From Voacanga thouarsii (lineage: Eukaryota > Streptophyta > Magnoliopsida > Gentianales > Apocynaceae): 64,000 nt of DNA. Location of the stretch: the NCBI GenBank assembly GCA_026120185.1, contig JANUWF010001184.1, positions 620,001 through 684,000 of the forward strand, read 5' to 3'. Shown piece after piece: positions 10,929 through 23,102 of the stretch. The first letter of the stretch is position 1; the number at the start of each line of letters is the position of its first letter. Under the pieces are notes generated by a model, which had not been told where the DNA came from, did no database searches, and was given only the letters and a program-made list of their open reading frames with translations. The position numbers and the translations under genes are program-made.

Positions 10929-12775
10929 TTAAGACCATACACGGTAAGTTAAATATTCCCCTTTGGAACCCTTGAAATCACTCACCCCATGGGGTGCACT
11001 TTCAAAGTTAATTGCAATCGAGTGAAATGCTATGTTGGTGAAATTCTTCGCACCATAGATCAAGTGGATATGCTCTTGGACACTGCAGCATAAAACTTCT
11101 TGGGTTATCCATAAATTTGTACTGTTCTTTTTTTCGTACTATTTTCTTTCCTTTTTGTTTATTTTTCTTTTCTAGTTTTTATGCTTTGGTGTGTTTCTTT
11201 TGTGTATTTTTCTTTCTAGGTACTTTAACAATGCTCCTTTTTGTTGGAACTCAACTCTTGTGTAGGAGAATACTAACAGTAATGGAAGTATTTTCTTTCT
11301 TCTCTTTTCCCCTTTATTTTTGGTCCCATAGTGATATTTCCTTGCTCTATTTATTTGTCCATTGAGAACAATATCTAGTTTAAGTGTGGGGGAGTAGTTA
11401 GAATGGGAATTCTTCTATGCTTCATTCTTCTTGAAATTCTTTGAACCTTTTTGAGCAAATTTTTTTAATCTTTCAAGATGTATTTTTAATGCATGTCTTT
11501 GTGCTAGATCATAGGCCATATGTTCTATATCATTTGTGGCTTATGCATGACTTTTTGCATGCACTTGGACTAAGTAGTTCTTGATCAAATGCTTTATATT
11601 ATTCTTAAACCTGTTTTTCTAATAAAATTCATTGAGCATTCTAGAATTTACTTGAATACCTCTCGAGGCGAAATAAGAAAGACATTCATAATTTAACTTA
11701 GGGATGACGGTAATAGGCCTTCTTTGGATAGTTTGAGCTTTTCAAGCCTACCTATTTTATATTATCCCTAGTGCCTATTTTGAGCCTAAATTGTTAATTT
11801 CTTTCTTAAACTCGTTATCATACTTTGTTCATTACTTTTTTCTGAGAATTTAATTTACCTTCCAAATCTTTGATTGCTCTTGATGGATAAAAGTGCAAGT
11901 AGAAGAATGATGAAGGAAAATGTTTATGTAAATGTCATGACTTGTTACTTTCAGTCATGCATCATGTATTGAGTTGGAGTTGTGAAAGGAGAAATGAGAA
12001 AGAAAAGAGGGAGAAAATTTGAGAAAAACAAAAGGCTACTAGAAAATGTTGAAAAAAAACTGAGAAACAAAGAAAAATAGCATTTGAAAAGAAGAGAAAA
12101 GCTTAAAGAAAAAGAAAACAAAGAGCACAGGAATAGTGTTGGTTGAATTGGAATAAAAAAATGCTGAAATTTTGATGATCTTGTGCAATATAATTGATGA
12201 GTTGATAACCTATTTATAAAAAGAAAGTAAGATGAACTGTAATATGATTGCTATACAAGGTTATGGGTTTTTAATTGGTTTTGGGATAGGAGAGCAAGAA
12301 AAGTTTAGAATCTATTGGTACATTTTGTTTATCCTTTTCTTGCAAACTGTCATCTTCTTTGATATTTTATTTTTCCTATATCCTTCGTTTGACAGCTACG
12401 TTACAAACCCTTTAGCCTTATATTACAAGCTTAAAAGTCCTACTTGATCTAAGTAGAATCATGATATATCTTGAATTAGTGGAGAGAATGTATGAAAAGT
12501 AAACTTATGGAATGCATATTTCTTTTGAACTAAATTCTTTCTAATGGTTTGAGAATGATGTTAAGTATTGGCACTGTTCTACTAGTCATTCTTCACTTAC
12601 ACAAGTCTTGCATTTGTTATAAAAGATATAGTAGCATATGTTTTGTTGTCTTGAATAAAGAAAGCATTGGAGATATTGTTTTGAAATTGATTGAGTGATG
12701 TTGTGAAAACTTGTGTTTTCCTACTTATCTTTGATACTTTGCTTGAGGACAAGCAAAGAGCTAAGTGTGGGGGAA
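10929..12775 (+). other. Athila-like 3' region: pol tail, untranslated region and polypurine tracts
   Basis: After a recognisable remnant of the pol tail (to about 11090) there is a T-rich block (11117-11365), then AAGTGTGGGGGAG at 11382-11394. This nearly repeats the true polypurine tract AAGTGTGGGGGAA at 12763-12775, which abuts the 3' LTR. Between them lie about 1.4 kb with an A-rich purine stretch (about 11990-12125) and no convincing env-like frame. The 71-codon frame at 12232-12447 is hydrophobic but resembles nothing I know. Athila elements often carry an env-like region here; in this copy I see only non-coding sequence. Confidence 0.7.
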
Positions 12776-13887
12776 TGTAATAGGGCCTAAATTAGTCATA
12801 TATTTTCTAGTTTTTTGAGGCTATTTTGTGAAATATTTTGTTCAATAACTGGCCATATTCCTTCATATTTGAGATTTTACCCTTGAAAAGGTTTTTGTAT
12901 ATTATTTCAGATTTTAGGGGTAAAATAAGGTAAAAATGTCGCTAAACAGAATAGAGACGGTGCCGGCTAGGACAGGAGAATCGGCGTCGGCCATGTGCTA
13001 TTGGCACACATTTCGAGACGATAAAAAATCGGTGAAATAGAGCTAAACAGGACACAGCCGGCGTCAATTGGGAGCTCAGAGGTGGCGCCGGCTACAGTCT
13101 GGAAGAGTTGGCATGAAAATCAAGAAACATTGGGGAACGGACGAAGAAGTATAACACAACCGACGCCGGCCCTAGGCAAGCTAGGTGGCACTGGTTTTGC
13201 ACTAGTATAGAGGCGGTGCCTCGATTTTCTCACGCATTTTTTGGCAATTTGTAGAATTTTAGTATTTTCCTACTTCTATTCGGCCAGAAACCTTAAAGGA
13301 ACGAATTTAGGCACTTCTAAAACCTATAAATAGAGGGAAAACACAAGAAAAAGAATGAATTCATAGATCAAAATAGAAAATCACTCAAATTCAATGAGGA
13401 ATTCATTAAATCAAGGAGGATTGTATAAAAGAGTTTACGAAGGAAGAAGAATGAGGCTTGTCTATGAGTGCTTTCTTTTAACCTTGTTTTCTTTTCTTGA
13501 ACAATGATGTATTAATTATTTTATTATAATTTGACATTGTTTTAGGTATTCATGATTTTTAGAGTTACTTTGATCTTTTGATTAATTGATTGTTATTCTT
13601 GGTATTTAATTACTTATACTGATTACGAGATTAATTTGTTGTTTCTCTCTATTAACTTGCTTAGAAAAAGGGTTGATAGTGGTCTCAATTTTTTAATTTC
13701 ATATTTGTTGTCTATTAACTTGCTTGGAAAAAGGGTTAATTGCTAAGAATTGGGTAATTAAAGGTTAATTGATGTCTGTCAGGATATGGATTCATTAGTT
13801 AATTTCATGTTTTAAATTTGCCAGAATATAGAGATTTAATCAAGGATTGTGTACAATGCATCTTTTGGAGTGAATTAGTTGAGACAG
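12776..13887 (+). repeat. Athila-like 3' LTR, segment 1 of 3
   Basis: The LTR starts TGTAATAGGGCC directly after the polypurine tract and is cut twice by later insertions; its other pieces are at 18138-18456 and 32010-32134. Joined, it is about 1.55 kb, comparable to the solo LTR of the same type at 41668-43064. It contains a GC-rich module (about 12955-13215) with several GCCGGC palindromes and a strong TATA box at 13325. Confidence 0.85.
13325..13332 (+). promoter_or_regulatory. TATA box in the Athila-like LTR
   Basis: TATAAATA followed by GAGGG lies downstream of the GC-rich module. The sister LTR has TATAAAA at 42084-42090 in the same context (after a GGCCA-containing stretch and a Phe/Gly-codon-like spacer). 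The position within the LTR fits the U3/R boundary and hence the retroelement promoter. Confidence 0.65.
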
Positions 13888-15762
13888 TGTGAAACCCCAA
13901 CTAAAACTAACCTTAGAGTAAGGGGGTCGGGATGCATATCAAATTTTATTGTATGCATAAATATATTTTTATATGATTTTATATGCTTTGAATTTGTGAT
14001 TTGTGGTCTAAATGGCTTAATTGTGCTTACTGAGTAAGAATGGTAAAATAGTAATTTTGCTTAAGGTGGAAATAGGGAGATAGCTAGAGGGTTAAATAGG
14101 AAAAATATTTAGGAGAGAAAATAAGAATAAGAGTTGTTGTGGTTTAGTGGTTAGAGCTTTGGAATAAATCCTTGAGGTCTTGAGTTCAAATTCCATCATT
14201 TGAGTTTTAGCATGATTAAATTTTATTTTTGTTAGGTAGGCTATATTTTGGCCCTTGCATGCCTTAGGGAAGAGTAGGAGTGTTGCCCTAGGGGAGACAT
14301 GAAAGAAATGTCCTAATTCCATTCTTGTGCCCTACAAAAATTTCTAAGGGATTCATACCCTTCTTGATCTTTAGCTTTCCTTAATTCTTAATCAATTAGG
14401 TTGTTCAATTTATCCAAGCCAATTTTATTTCCAGAAAATTCCATCAAGGTTCTGTGATATTGAGGTTTCGAAAATGTCTATGTGAGGGTATCTTGTTGGC
14501 CGAAAATGGGAGGATTTATGGAAAGTTCCCAAGAGAATTAATCTCCATGATTGAACTTTCAAACCCCAACCTATGTGTGTTCATCTTCTTCATGTGGTAA
14601 ACTGGAAATTTTTCCAACTTCTTGATCAGTCCAATTGTCAAAATTTTCAACCATCTTTCCCTCTCAAATACTGCTAGAAAAATGACCAATTCACTCAGCT
14701 TGAAGACTGAAAACTTCAGCCAAAACCGGACTACACAAAAGCTGTGTAAACTAGGAAAATTCCTAGGCAGCTTTCGCAACTTGGTGAGCCAAAAACCAAG
14801 CTGTTCCTTCCATCTTTTCAACCAGAAATTCAACCTTGTTTTTCCTCCATAAAGAAGGCTGGAAACCAGCCTTAAAGGACCCCCTAAAACCCCTTCAAAT
14901 CTTCTGCAAGTTGGCTGAAGCATGGCAAAAAAAATCTGCCCAAAAATTCCAGCAAGCCTTGCGAAAGATTAATCAGAATTTCCAGCTTTATTCCTTCTTC
15001 ACCCTTGTCCGAAACTCATCCCATTTTTCTGTAAAACCCACCTTGATCAGCTATGAACTGAACTTCATCATCCTCACCATGGCTGCTCCTAAAATCTCTC
15101 CATCAATCACTTCAATCAAGCCATCAATTGGAGTCCAAAATTCCAGCAAAATATTCTAGCAAACTTTCATAGATTAACCCTCAACTATCAAAAAAATTCC
15201 CTCACCATTACACTCCATATTTCGGCCACCCTAAAGCTCATTCAAACATCATTCAACTCAGAAAAAATTCCAGCCAAATAACCGGCCATTGAAGCTTCCA
15301 AAAGACCTCCATCAAAAAAGATCTTCTTACCATATTTACCATAATTGATTCCCTAAATTATTCCTTTTGAATTTTAAACAACCAGCTTTCCTTTTCCTCC
15401 CAAATCTGAAAATCTAATTACCAAAAATCTCCAATCCATTCGGCCACCCTTTTCCAAGTAGAATTTCGGCCAGCCTTCATCCATTCTCTCCATACTCTCC
15501 AAACCTCCAAGAACACCAAGAACACCTACCACCATTCTCACGCCTAAGACCACTCAAAACCTCTCCAATCTTCTCCAAAAACTCTAGATCACACCTACTC
15601 ATCCTCTTGAATCCATTTTTGCAATTTTTAACATCAAATGCTGAAATCAAAGTTTCACTTTTGGATCAAAAACCAGAATTTTCTTGAGGGCTCAAGAACA
15701 CTTTCAAGGTAAGCATGAACAATTAACTCCATCTTTGACCTTAATGAATATATACTAATAAA

Positions 15763-15835
<73 letters not shown>

Positions 15836-18137
15836 CCGAATGGTTACTCCAACCATGGCCATTGTTCTTCTTCTCCTTGGACGAATCAAGCCTTCCTAGC
15901 GAGAGGATTCTCTTGAAACGTCTTCTAGGTAGTCATCATTCAAGTAAGCCTCTTTAATCTCCTCTTTAAATTCTAGATTCATGTCTCTTGGATGTAGTTG
16001 GAAGAGGATGGAATATATTTGGAGATTGATCATATGTTTTGTGATGGAGTTGGGATTGAAGCATGAGAATGAATGTGTTTGTATGATGGAGAAGGGATTG
16101 ATGCATGAGATGATTTGTCTTAGTTGAATGTATGGCGTTTTTAGGGTTTGTTGCATGCCTTCATGTCGTGAGTAGTATGAATGATCAAGCATGTTAGATA
16201 TTATGTCACCTTTGGTGAATAGGGTTTTATGTTCATGTATTCTTGTTAAGGCTATGAATATGATTATGTTAGTGGAGTTTGGATCATGTGTTGGTAGATT
16301 TGGATCTATGCTTTTATTTATGATTTGGATGTTTTGTTGATTGGTGTAGAGTGTATGTCCATGATTATGGTTAGCAATAGGAAGTATGATCATGATCTTG
16401 TTGTCCCTAAGCTAATTAAGTTAGCTAATTTTATTTCATTAATAAAATGAGTAGTACTATAATTTCTTCTAGTGATTTCGAAAACCCTAGGGAAATGTGG
16501 ATTTGGACTATTATATAAAATAATGATATTTTAGTCAAATAAATGATAGATTTTATTAAAGAAATAAAATATATAGATATTATATAAAATAATAATATCA
16601 AATAAAGCCTTTTATATAAATAAACATAATAGGTAAAATATTAATTTTGTAAGTCTTATATTTATAAATACTATTAAATTTTATTTATTATCTTTTAGTC
16701 AAGACATATTAAAATTTGCTTATTATTAATTTTATTTACCAATTATTTTCTAACCATTAGTTATTATAAATCATTATTTTAAATAATATCATCTTGGGCC
16801 TAGGACCCTTCATCAAATAAACACTAATTTATTTATAGTTAGATTTAAACCTACAACTTATTAGTATCTAATTCACAAACCCTAGTTATTTTAATATCAA
16901 GCTAGATTTATCTTATAAACCCTTTTATTTATTATCTAGCCTTAAAGTTTTGGGACACTAGGGTCATGATTGTAGTAAGTTGAGCTAGGATTGCTTATGA
17001 AAATAAATTTTGGCTTGAGTTTAATTATGGCTTATGTTTACCCTAGGCGGGATTAGGTCAGCTTTTAGAGATTTTTATTTTATCTTGAGTAAAGGATCAG
17101 GTAAGCTCCTACATAAAACTTATTTGTTTGTAAAAGATTACTATGGCAAGCTAAACACGAAGTTTGTGAGCACTAATTTGGTAAAGGCAATTAGGGACTG
17201 TTTCCTTTCTTGTTTCAGTCAAACAAATTATTTGAAAAACAACAAGCAGTTTTATTCAAACACTAAATTGTTTCTAAAACTAATTTTGACAAAGACTTTG
17301 GAAACTCTTGATTGCCATTTTTAAGTAAAGCTATGTTTTATCAGTTTTTTCCCAAGTGGGATGAACTACGTTGAGTACTCAATAAGGGTATGCTAGTAGT
17401 ACTAGTTTTGAGGAGCAAGAGTGAGTCTTCTGGCAGGAGGCCACCTCCAGAAGATAAACTCAACTTAGAGAAACGTCAATACTACTTAGTCATGCCGGTC
17501 CGAGCTAGCAGGTTTTAGTCATATGGACTGTGTGTTGCCGGAGTAGACAATCGATTTTGTTTGGGTGTAGAGAATGAGGAGTATCTTACCCGGTAAGCCG
17601 ATCACCTATCTTTTTGTTAGTCTGCACAAAGTGTGGTATTCTGACCGTTATATGGTTATGGGACCTAACGTGTGGTAACCCATGACCACCCTTTTGAGTG
17701 GTTGATTTTATTGTGCATGTATGGTTGGAAAAGCCAAAACGCCACTCTTGATTTACTTGCCAATATTTTTCTTATGAAATTCTTACACCTAACATTCATG
17801 AACTATTTTCACTGAACACTCAAAGCACACACGGACTTTCTGATATTTTTATTTCATCACCCATTTACCATGATTTTAGGTCGATCCTGCGATGAGGATG
17901 AGTAGCTAGTTGATGCCTGCTTGGAAGATATTCTGTTATCTATTTTATGTAATGCTTTAGGAGTTGAGAGTGAACAATTTTTATGTTGGATTTATCTTGA
18001 ATTTTTTGGATTGTAATAAGTTTTAAATTTTAAAATATTGTTTTATTTTAATTGTGAGACCTAGTTATAAAGACCCATTATCCTTTGAACGGGACGACAT
18101 CCTCGGCCCTGTTGGGGCTAGGTAGTGGGGTGTTACA
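13888..18137 (+). repeat. 4.3-kb LTR family, solo LTR in the Athila-like LTR
   Basis: This 4250-bp LTR has TGTGAAACCCC and GGGTGTTACA ends and a perfect GACAG duplication (13883-13887, 18138-18142). It contains the tRNA-like block (14133-14200), the CT tract (15765-15834), an inverted repeat ATGGTT/AACCAT right after it, and 3' hairpins near 18090-18118. No internal domain is left. A 165-codon antisense frame (15896-16393, minus) overlaps a region where the other copies have a 63-64-codon antisense frame. A one-base difference joins two short frames here, so I do not call it a gene. Confidence 0.93.
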
Positions 18138-18456
18138 GACAGGATATATGATGCTAATTTGTCAAGAAGATAGTGATTTCATGGATTGGAAAAGAAGTGA
18201 ACATATCTTAATCCTTCAGGGTGCCAAGAGAATGATTAGTTTTGATAATAATTAGGTACTTTAAGGTCATGTTTGTCAAAATAATGGTTTAAGTTACATA
18301 ATTCTCCATCTTTGACATGTTTATATTCTTTTAATTTATTTTATATTATTTTTCTTTTTATTCTTTTTCACTTTATTGAGTTGGTTAAATAATGAAAGAA
18401 AAGGGTTTAATGCATACTTGTTTCTTGAGGATCGACACTCATTTTAAACCATATGT
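18138..18456 (+). repeat. Athila-like 3' LTR, segment 2 of 3
   Basis: This is the continuation of the LTR between two later insertions, starting with the second copy of GACAG and ending with the TATGT target of the complete element. It matches the corresponding stretch of the solo LTR near 42620-42950, for example the GATAGTGATT(T/C)CATGGATTGG stretch and the repeated ATAATGAA(A/T)GAAAAG near its end. It is non-coding. Confidence 0.82.
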
Positions 18457-20377
18457 TGTGAAACCCCAGTCAAAACTAACCTTAGAGTAAGGGGGTTGTG
18501 ATGCATATCATGCCTTATTTCACGATTCAATATATTTTTATATGATTTTTTATGTACTTTGGATTTGAGTTTTATTGTCTTGAAGCCTTGTTGGTGAGTA
18601 TTGAGTGAGAAGGGCAAAATGGTAATTTTTGCATGAGGTGAAAATAGGAAGATAGCTTGAGGATTAAATAGAAATTAATTTTATAGTAGAAATAACAACA
18701 AGAGTTGTTATGATTTAGTGGTTAGAGCTTTGGAATTAATTCTTGAGGTCTTGGGTTCAAATTCCATCATAGGAGCTTTAGCTTGGTTAAATTTTATTTT
18801 TGCTTAGGAAGTATCATTTTCGGCCTTAGTGGTGTTTGGAGTAGGATAGAGATGTTGTCCTATAAGAGACATGATAGGAGTCTTCAAATCCTACTCTTTT
18901 ACTCTACTCGAAATTTCTAAGGGGAATTCATTCCCTCTTGAACCCTAATCCTTCCTATTTCTCAATTCATTAGTTTGTTCAATTTGTTCAAACCAATTTT
19001 ATTCTAGAAAAATTCCAGCAAGGTGCTGTGGCTTTGAAGGTTCAAAATGTCTTAGTAAAAGACATCATATGGACCAAAACAATGGAAGAGGGGGAAATAT
19101 TTCAAGTGAATTAAATTCCTTAGTGAACTTTCTAAAAATTCACTCTAGCTAGGTTCATTTCCCTTCCTACATGGAACTGGAAATTTTCTAGCTTTGTGTA
19201 CCTTTAAGATGTCGAAATTCTTAGCCATTATTCCCTCCAAAATGCTGACAGAAAATGGCCCTTTTAATCAGCTTGAAATCTGAATTTTCCTGGCCATTTT
19301 AGGACTACACAAATACTGTGCAAAACCAGAAAATTTTTTGGGCGGATTCGCAGCTTTGGAGGTCCGAAACCAAGCTATTTTCTTCCAGTTTTTGTTTAGC
19401 ACCTTAGCCATGTTTTTCCTCCATGAAGAAGGCTGGAAACCAGCCTTGAAAGCCCCTGAAATTCCCCTCCAAACTCTCTACAAGATGGCTGAAAATGGCA
19501 GCCGAAAATCTATCCAGAAAATTCTGCCCAGCAAAAATTCTATGCAGGAAAATTTTCCAGCTTTGTTCCCTATTTCTCTTCCAGCCGAAACACCAACCTT
19601 ATTCTGCATAAACATTCCTTAAACCTTCAGTAACAGAGCTCCATTGTTCCCCTAAAGCTTCTGCACAAAACTCAGCCATGGCTGTCCGAAATTCTCTCCA
19701 ACAAATCCCTACAATTATACTTAATTGATTATCAAAATTCCAGCCACCATAGTTTAGCAACTTTCCATAAAATATATCTCACCATTATACACCATGATTT
19801 CAGCCACCCTAAGCCTCCTTCAACCAGCTCTCATTCAGCCAAAACACTGCTAGAAATTTGTCCATGGCAGACCTCCAAAAGCTCTTCCATAATCAAAGAA
19901 ATTCTTGTGATATCTAGTTTCCAAATTTGCTTCCCAAAAATATTCTTCAAGGATTGTAACAACTAGCCTTTCCTTCTCCCTTCCAAATCAGAGAATCAAC
20001 CTCCTAAACCCTACAGAAATTCGGCCAGCCCTAGTTCTCACAGAATTTCGGCAGCTGCAAATCAAATGCTCTCAAATTCCTTCAACCTTCAAGAACACAC
20101 ACACTACACCAAGAACACCTACTTCTTCCTTTCACCTAATACCCCTCCAAACCACTTCAAACCTTCTCTAAAATCTCAAGATTTGACCTACTCACTGCGG
20201 TGAGTCCATCAACACCATTCTTAACATCAAACTCCACAAATCAACTCGCTACTTCGGATCAAAACCAGAAAATTCTGTGAAGGTTCAAGAACACCTTCAA
20301 GGTAAAATTTGTTCTAACAACTTCATCTTCTCCAATCTTGATCTCTAGTGAGAACATATGTGAATAAACATGCTAAT

Positions 20378-20435
<58 letters not shown>

Positions 20436-22988
20436 GGCCGAACCTCCCTTCTCTTGGCCGGATGGCTTCTCCTCTCATGATCATGTTTTCGCCATCTCCC
20501 TTAGACAAAGTTAGACATCTAGGAGTTGAGATCCATTCTAAACTCCTTCAAGGCATTCATCAACCAAGTAAGTGCCTTCCATCTTTCTTTTAAATTCTAG
20601 ATTCATGTCTCTAGGATGATGTTGATAAAAGATGGATTGCGGATAAGGTTTGAGTATATATTGTTGAGGTTGAAGCATGAATGTATGTATGAATATGAAG
20701 GAGATGGGATTTATGCATGGATGGATAATCTTGGTCGATTGTATGATGATTTGAGGTTTAATGCATGTCTCCATGTCATAGGTAGTATTTGTGATGAAGT
20801 ATGCTAGAGATTATGTCACCTTTGGTGAATAGAATTTATATTCATGTTGGATTGTTGAAGCCATGATCATATTTATGCTAGTAGGGGTTAGATCATGTCT
20901 TGATAAATTTAGATCTATGCTTATATGCATGATTTGGATGATTTGATGAATTGAAGGATTGTATATGTCCCTTATTGTGGTTAGCCATAGAAGTATGATC
21001 ATGATCTAGTTGTCCCTAAGCTAATTTTTATATCACGAATAAAATATTTCATAATGTGATTTTACTAGTAATTTCCAAAAAAACCCTAGGAGTGGTAAAT
21101 TTGGATTATTATATATAATGAGGATATTTTAGTCAAATAAATAATAGCTTTTGCTAGAAAAATAAAATATATAGATATTATATATAAAATGATAATATCA
21201 AATAAAGCCTTTTATGGAAATAATCATAATTAGTAAAATATTTATTACTAAAAATTTAATTATTATCTTTTAATCAAAACCCATTAAAAATTTATTTATT
21301 ATCTTTCAAGCAAGACTCATTAAATTTATTTTCAACTAATTTTAATTATCAATTATTTTCTAACAACTAAATTATTAATAAATCATTATTTTACCTAATT
21401 CCACCTAAGACTTTTCATCAAATAAACTCTAAATTATTTTAGCAAGATTTAAACCTTCAACTTATTAGTACCTATTTCCCAAACTTTAGTTATTTTAATA
21501 TCAAACTAGATTTATTTTATAAACCCTTTTATTTATTATCGAGCCTTAAAGCTTGGGACACTAGGGACATGATTGTAGTGAGTTGAGTTAGTTTATTTGT
21601 GAAAGTGGATTTTGGCTTGAGTTTGATTATGGTTTATATTTACCCCATGCGGGGTTAGGTTAGCTATTAGAGACCTTTATTGTCAGTAAGGATCAGGTAA
21701 GCTCCTGCATAAAACCTGTTTGATGAAAAATGATTTTTTTTATGGCAAGCCAAATGTAGAGTGCATAGTCACTCATTTCTGTAAAGGCAACTGAGGATTA
21801 TTTCCATTCTCATTTCAGAAAAATAAATTATTTGTAAATCAAGGGGCGATTTTACTCAAAACCTAAAATTCTTTCTAAAACCAGTTTTGCCCCAAGCTTT
21901 TGAAAACCTTAATTGCCATTTTCAAGTGGAACTATGTTTTGTTCATTTTTCCCAAGTGGGATACGTTACGTTGAGTACTCAACAGGGGTAGACTGGTAGT
22001 ACTAGTTTTGAAGAGCAAGAGTGAGTCTTCTGGCAGGAGGCCACCTCCAGAAGATAAGCTCAACTTAGAGAAACGTCAGTACTACTTAGTCATGCTGGTC
22101 CGAGCTAGCAGTTTTTATTTCAGTCAAGTGACTGTGTTATGCCGAAATGGACACCCGGTTGTTGTTTGGGTATAGAGAAGGAGGAGTATCTTGCCCGGTA
22201 GGCCGATCACCTACCTTTTGTCAGTCTGCACAAAGTGTGGCATTCTGACCAGCAGTATGCAGAAAGTGTGGCATACTGACCATGTGGACATGAGGCCCAA
22301 CGTGTGGTAACCCATTACCACCTTTTTTGAGTGGTTGATTTTAATGTACCTGTATGGTTTGAAATCTAAAACGCCACTCTTGTTTTTGAACATCATTCAT
22401 TGCTTGCTAGTATTTCTTTTGTCAGTCTACACAAAGTGTGGCATTCTAACCATTGTATGGTTATGGGGCCCAACGTGTGGTAACCCATGACCACCTTTAT
22501 GAGTGGTTGATTTTATTGTGCACTTGTATGGTTTCAAAAAGAGGAAAACATCACTCTTGCTTTTGACTAATATTTATTGCTTGCCAATATTTCTCTTATA
22601 AGGATTTCACACTTTGCATCCATGAACTGTTTTTACTGAACACCCAAAGCACACATGGACTTATTGAGATTTCTGTCTCATTAACTTTTTATCATGATTT
22701 CAGGTCGATCCTGCTGTGGGGATGAGTAGCTAGTATTATCTGCCTTGGAAGAGAATGTTGTCTTTTATTTTATGTATTGATTTGGGGAGTTGAGACTGGA
22801 TGATTTTATTTATGGATTTGTTTTTCTTTTGGGAATTCTTGGATTCATTCTGGGTTTTAATAAATTTTAAGTTAAAATATTATTTTTATTCCGCTATTTT
22901 ATTTGTGTAACCTAGTTAAAAAGACCCCTTGTCCTTTGGACGAGGCGACATCCCCGACCCTGGCGGGCCTAGGTAGCGGGGTGTTACA
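18457..22988 (+). repeat. 5' LTR of the complete element
   Basis: The LTR is 4532 bp, TGTGAAACCCC to TGTTACA. It is longer than the solo copies mainly because of a tandem duplication of about 200 bp (22216-22416 and 22417-22596) around the TTTTGTCAGTCTGCACAAAG block, also present in the 3' LTR but single in the solo copies. The tRNA-like block is at 18704-18770 and the CT tract at 20380-20433. Downstream of the tract, CCAAGTAAGT near 20565 resembles a splice donor. No reading frame inside looks coding. Confidence 0.93.
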
Positions 22989-22990
22989 AG

Positions 22991-23001
22991 TGGTATCAGA
23001 G
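22991..23001 (+). other. Primer-binding site (initiator tRNA-Met)
   Basis: TGGTATCAGAG starts two bases after the LTR end and matches the complement of the initiator Met-tRNA 3' end used by most plant LTR retrotransposons. The match breaks at the next base (A instead of C). Confidence 0.9.
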
Positions 23002-23102
23002 ACTAGGTTTAGGCAATCAGTTGATTTTCTGGATTTTTATTTCCTTAACTATTTTGATCTGGTGCTAATCCTTGAGTTTTGTTTATAGGATGATCAAGAG
23101 AG

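Noticed and set aside
11117..11365. Env-like membrane protein of the Athila element
   Set aside because: The frame is a T-rich run giving Phe/Leu/Cys-rich peptide by composition; no signal peptide or cysteine pattern is convincing.
15896..16393. 165-codon antisense frame as a gene
   Set aside because: It is made by a one-base shift joining two short antisense frames that are separate in sister LTRs; no domain is recognisable.
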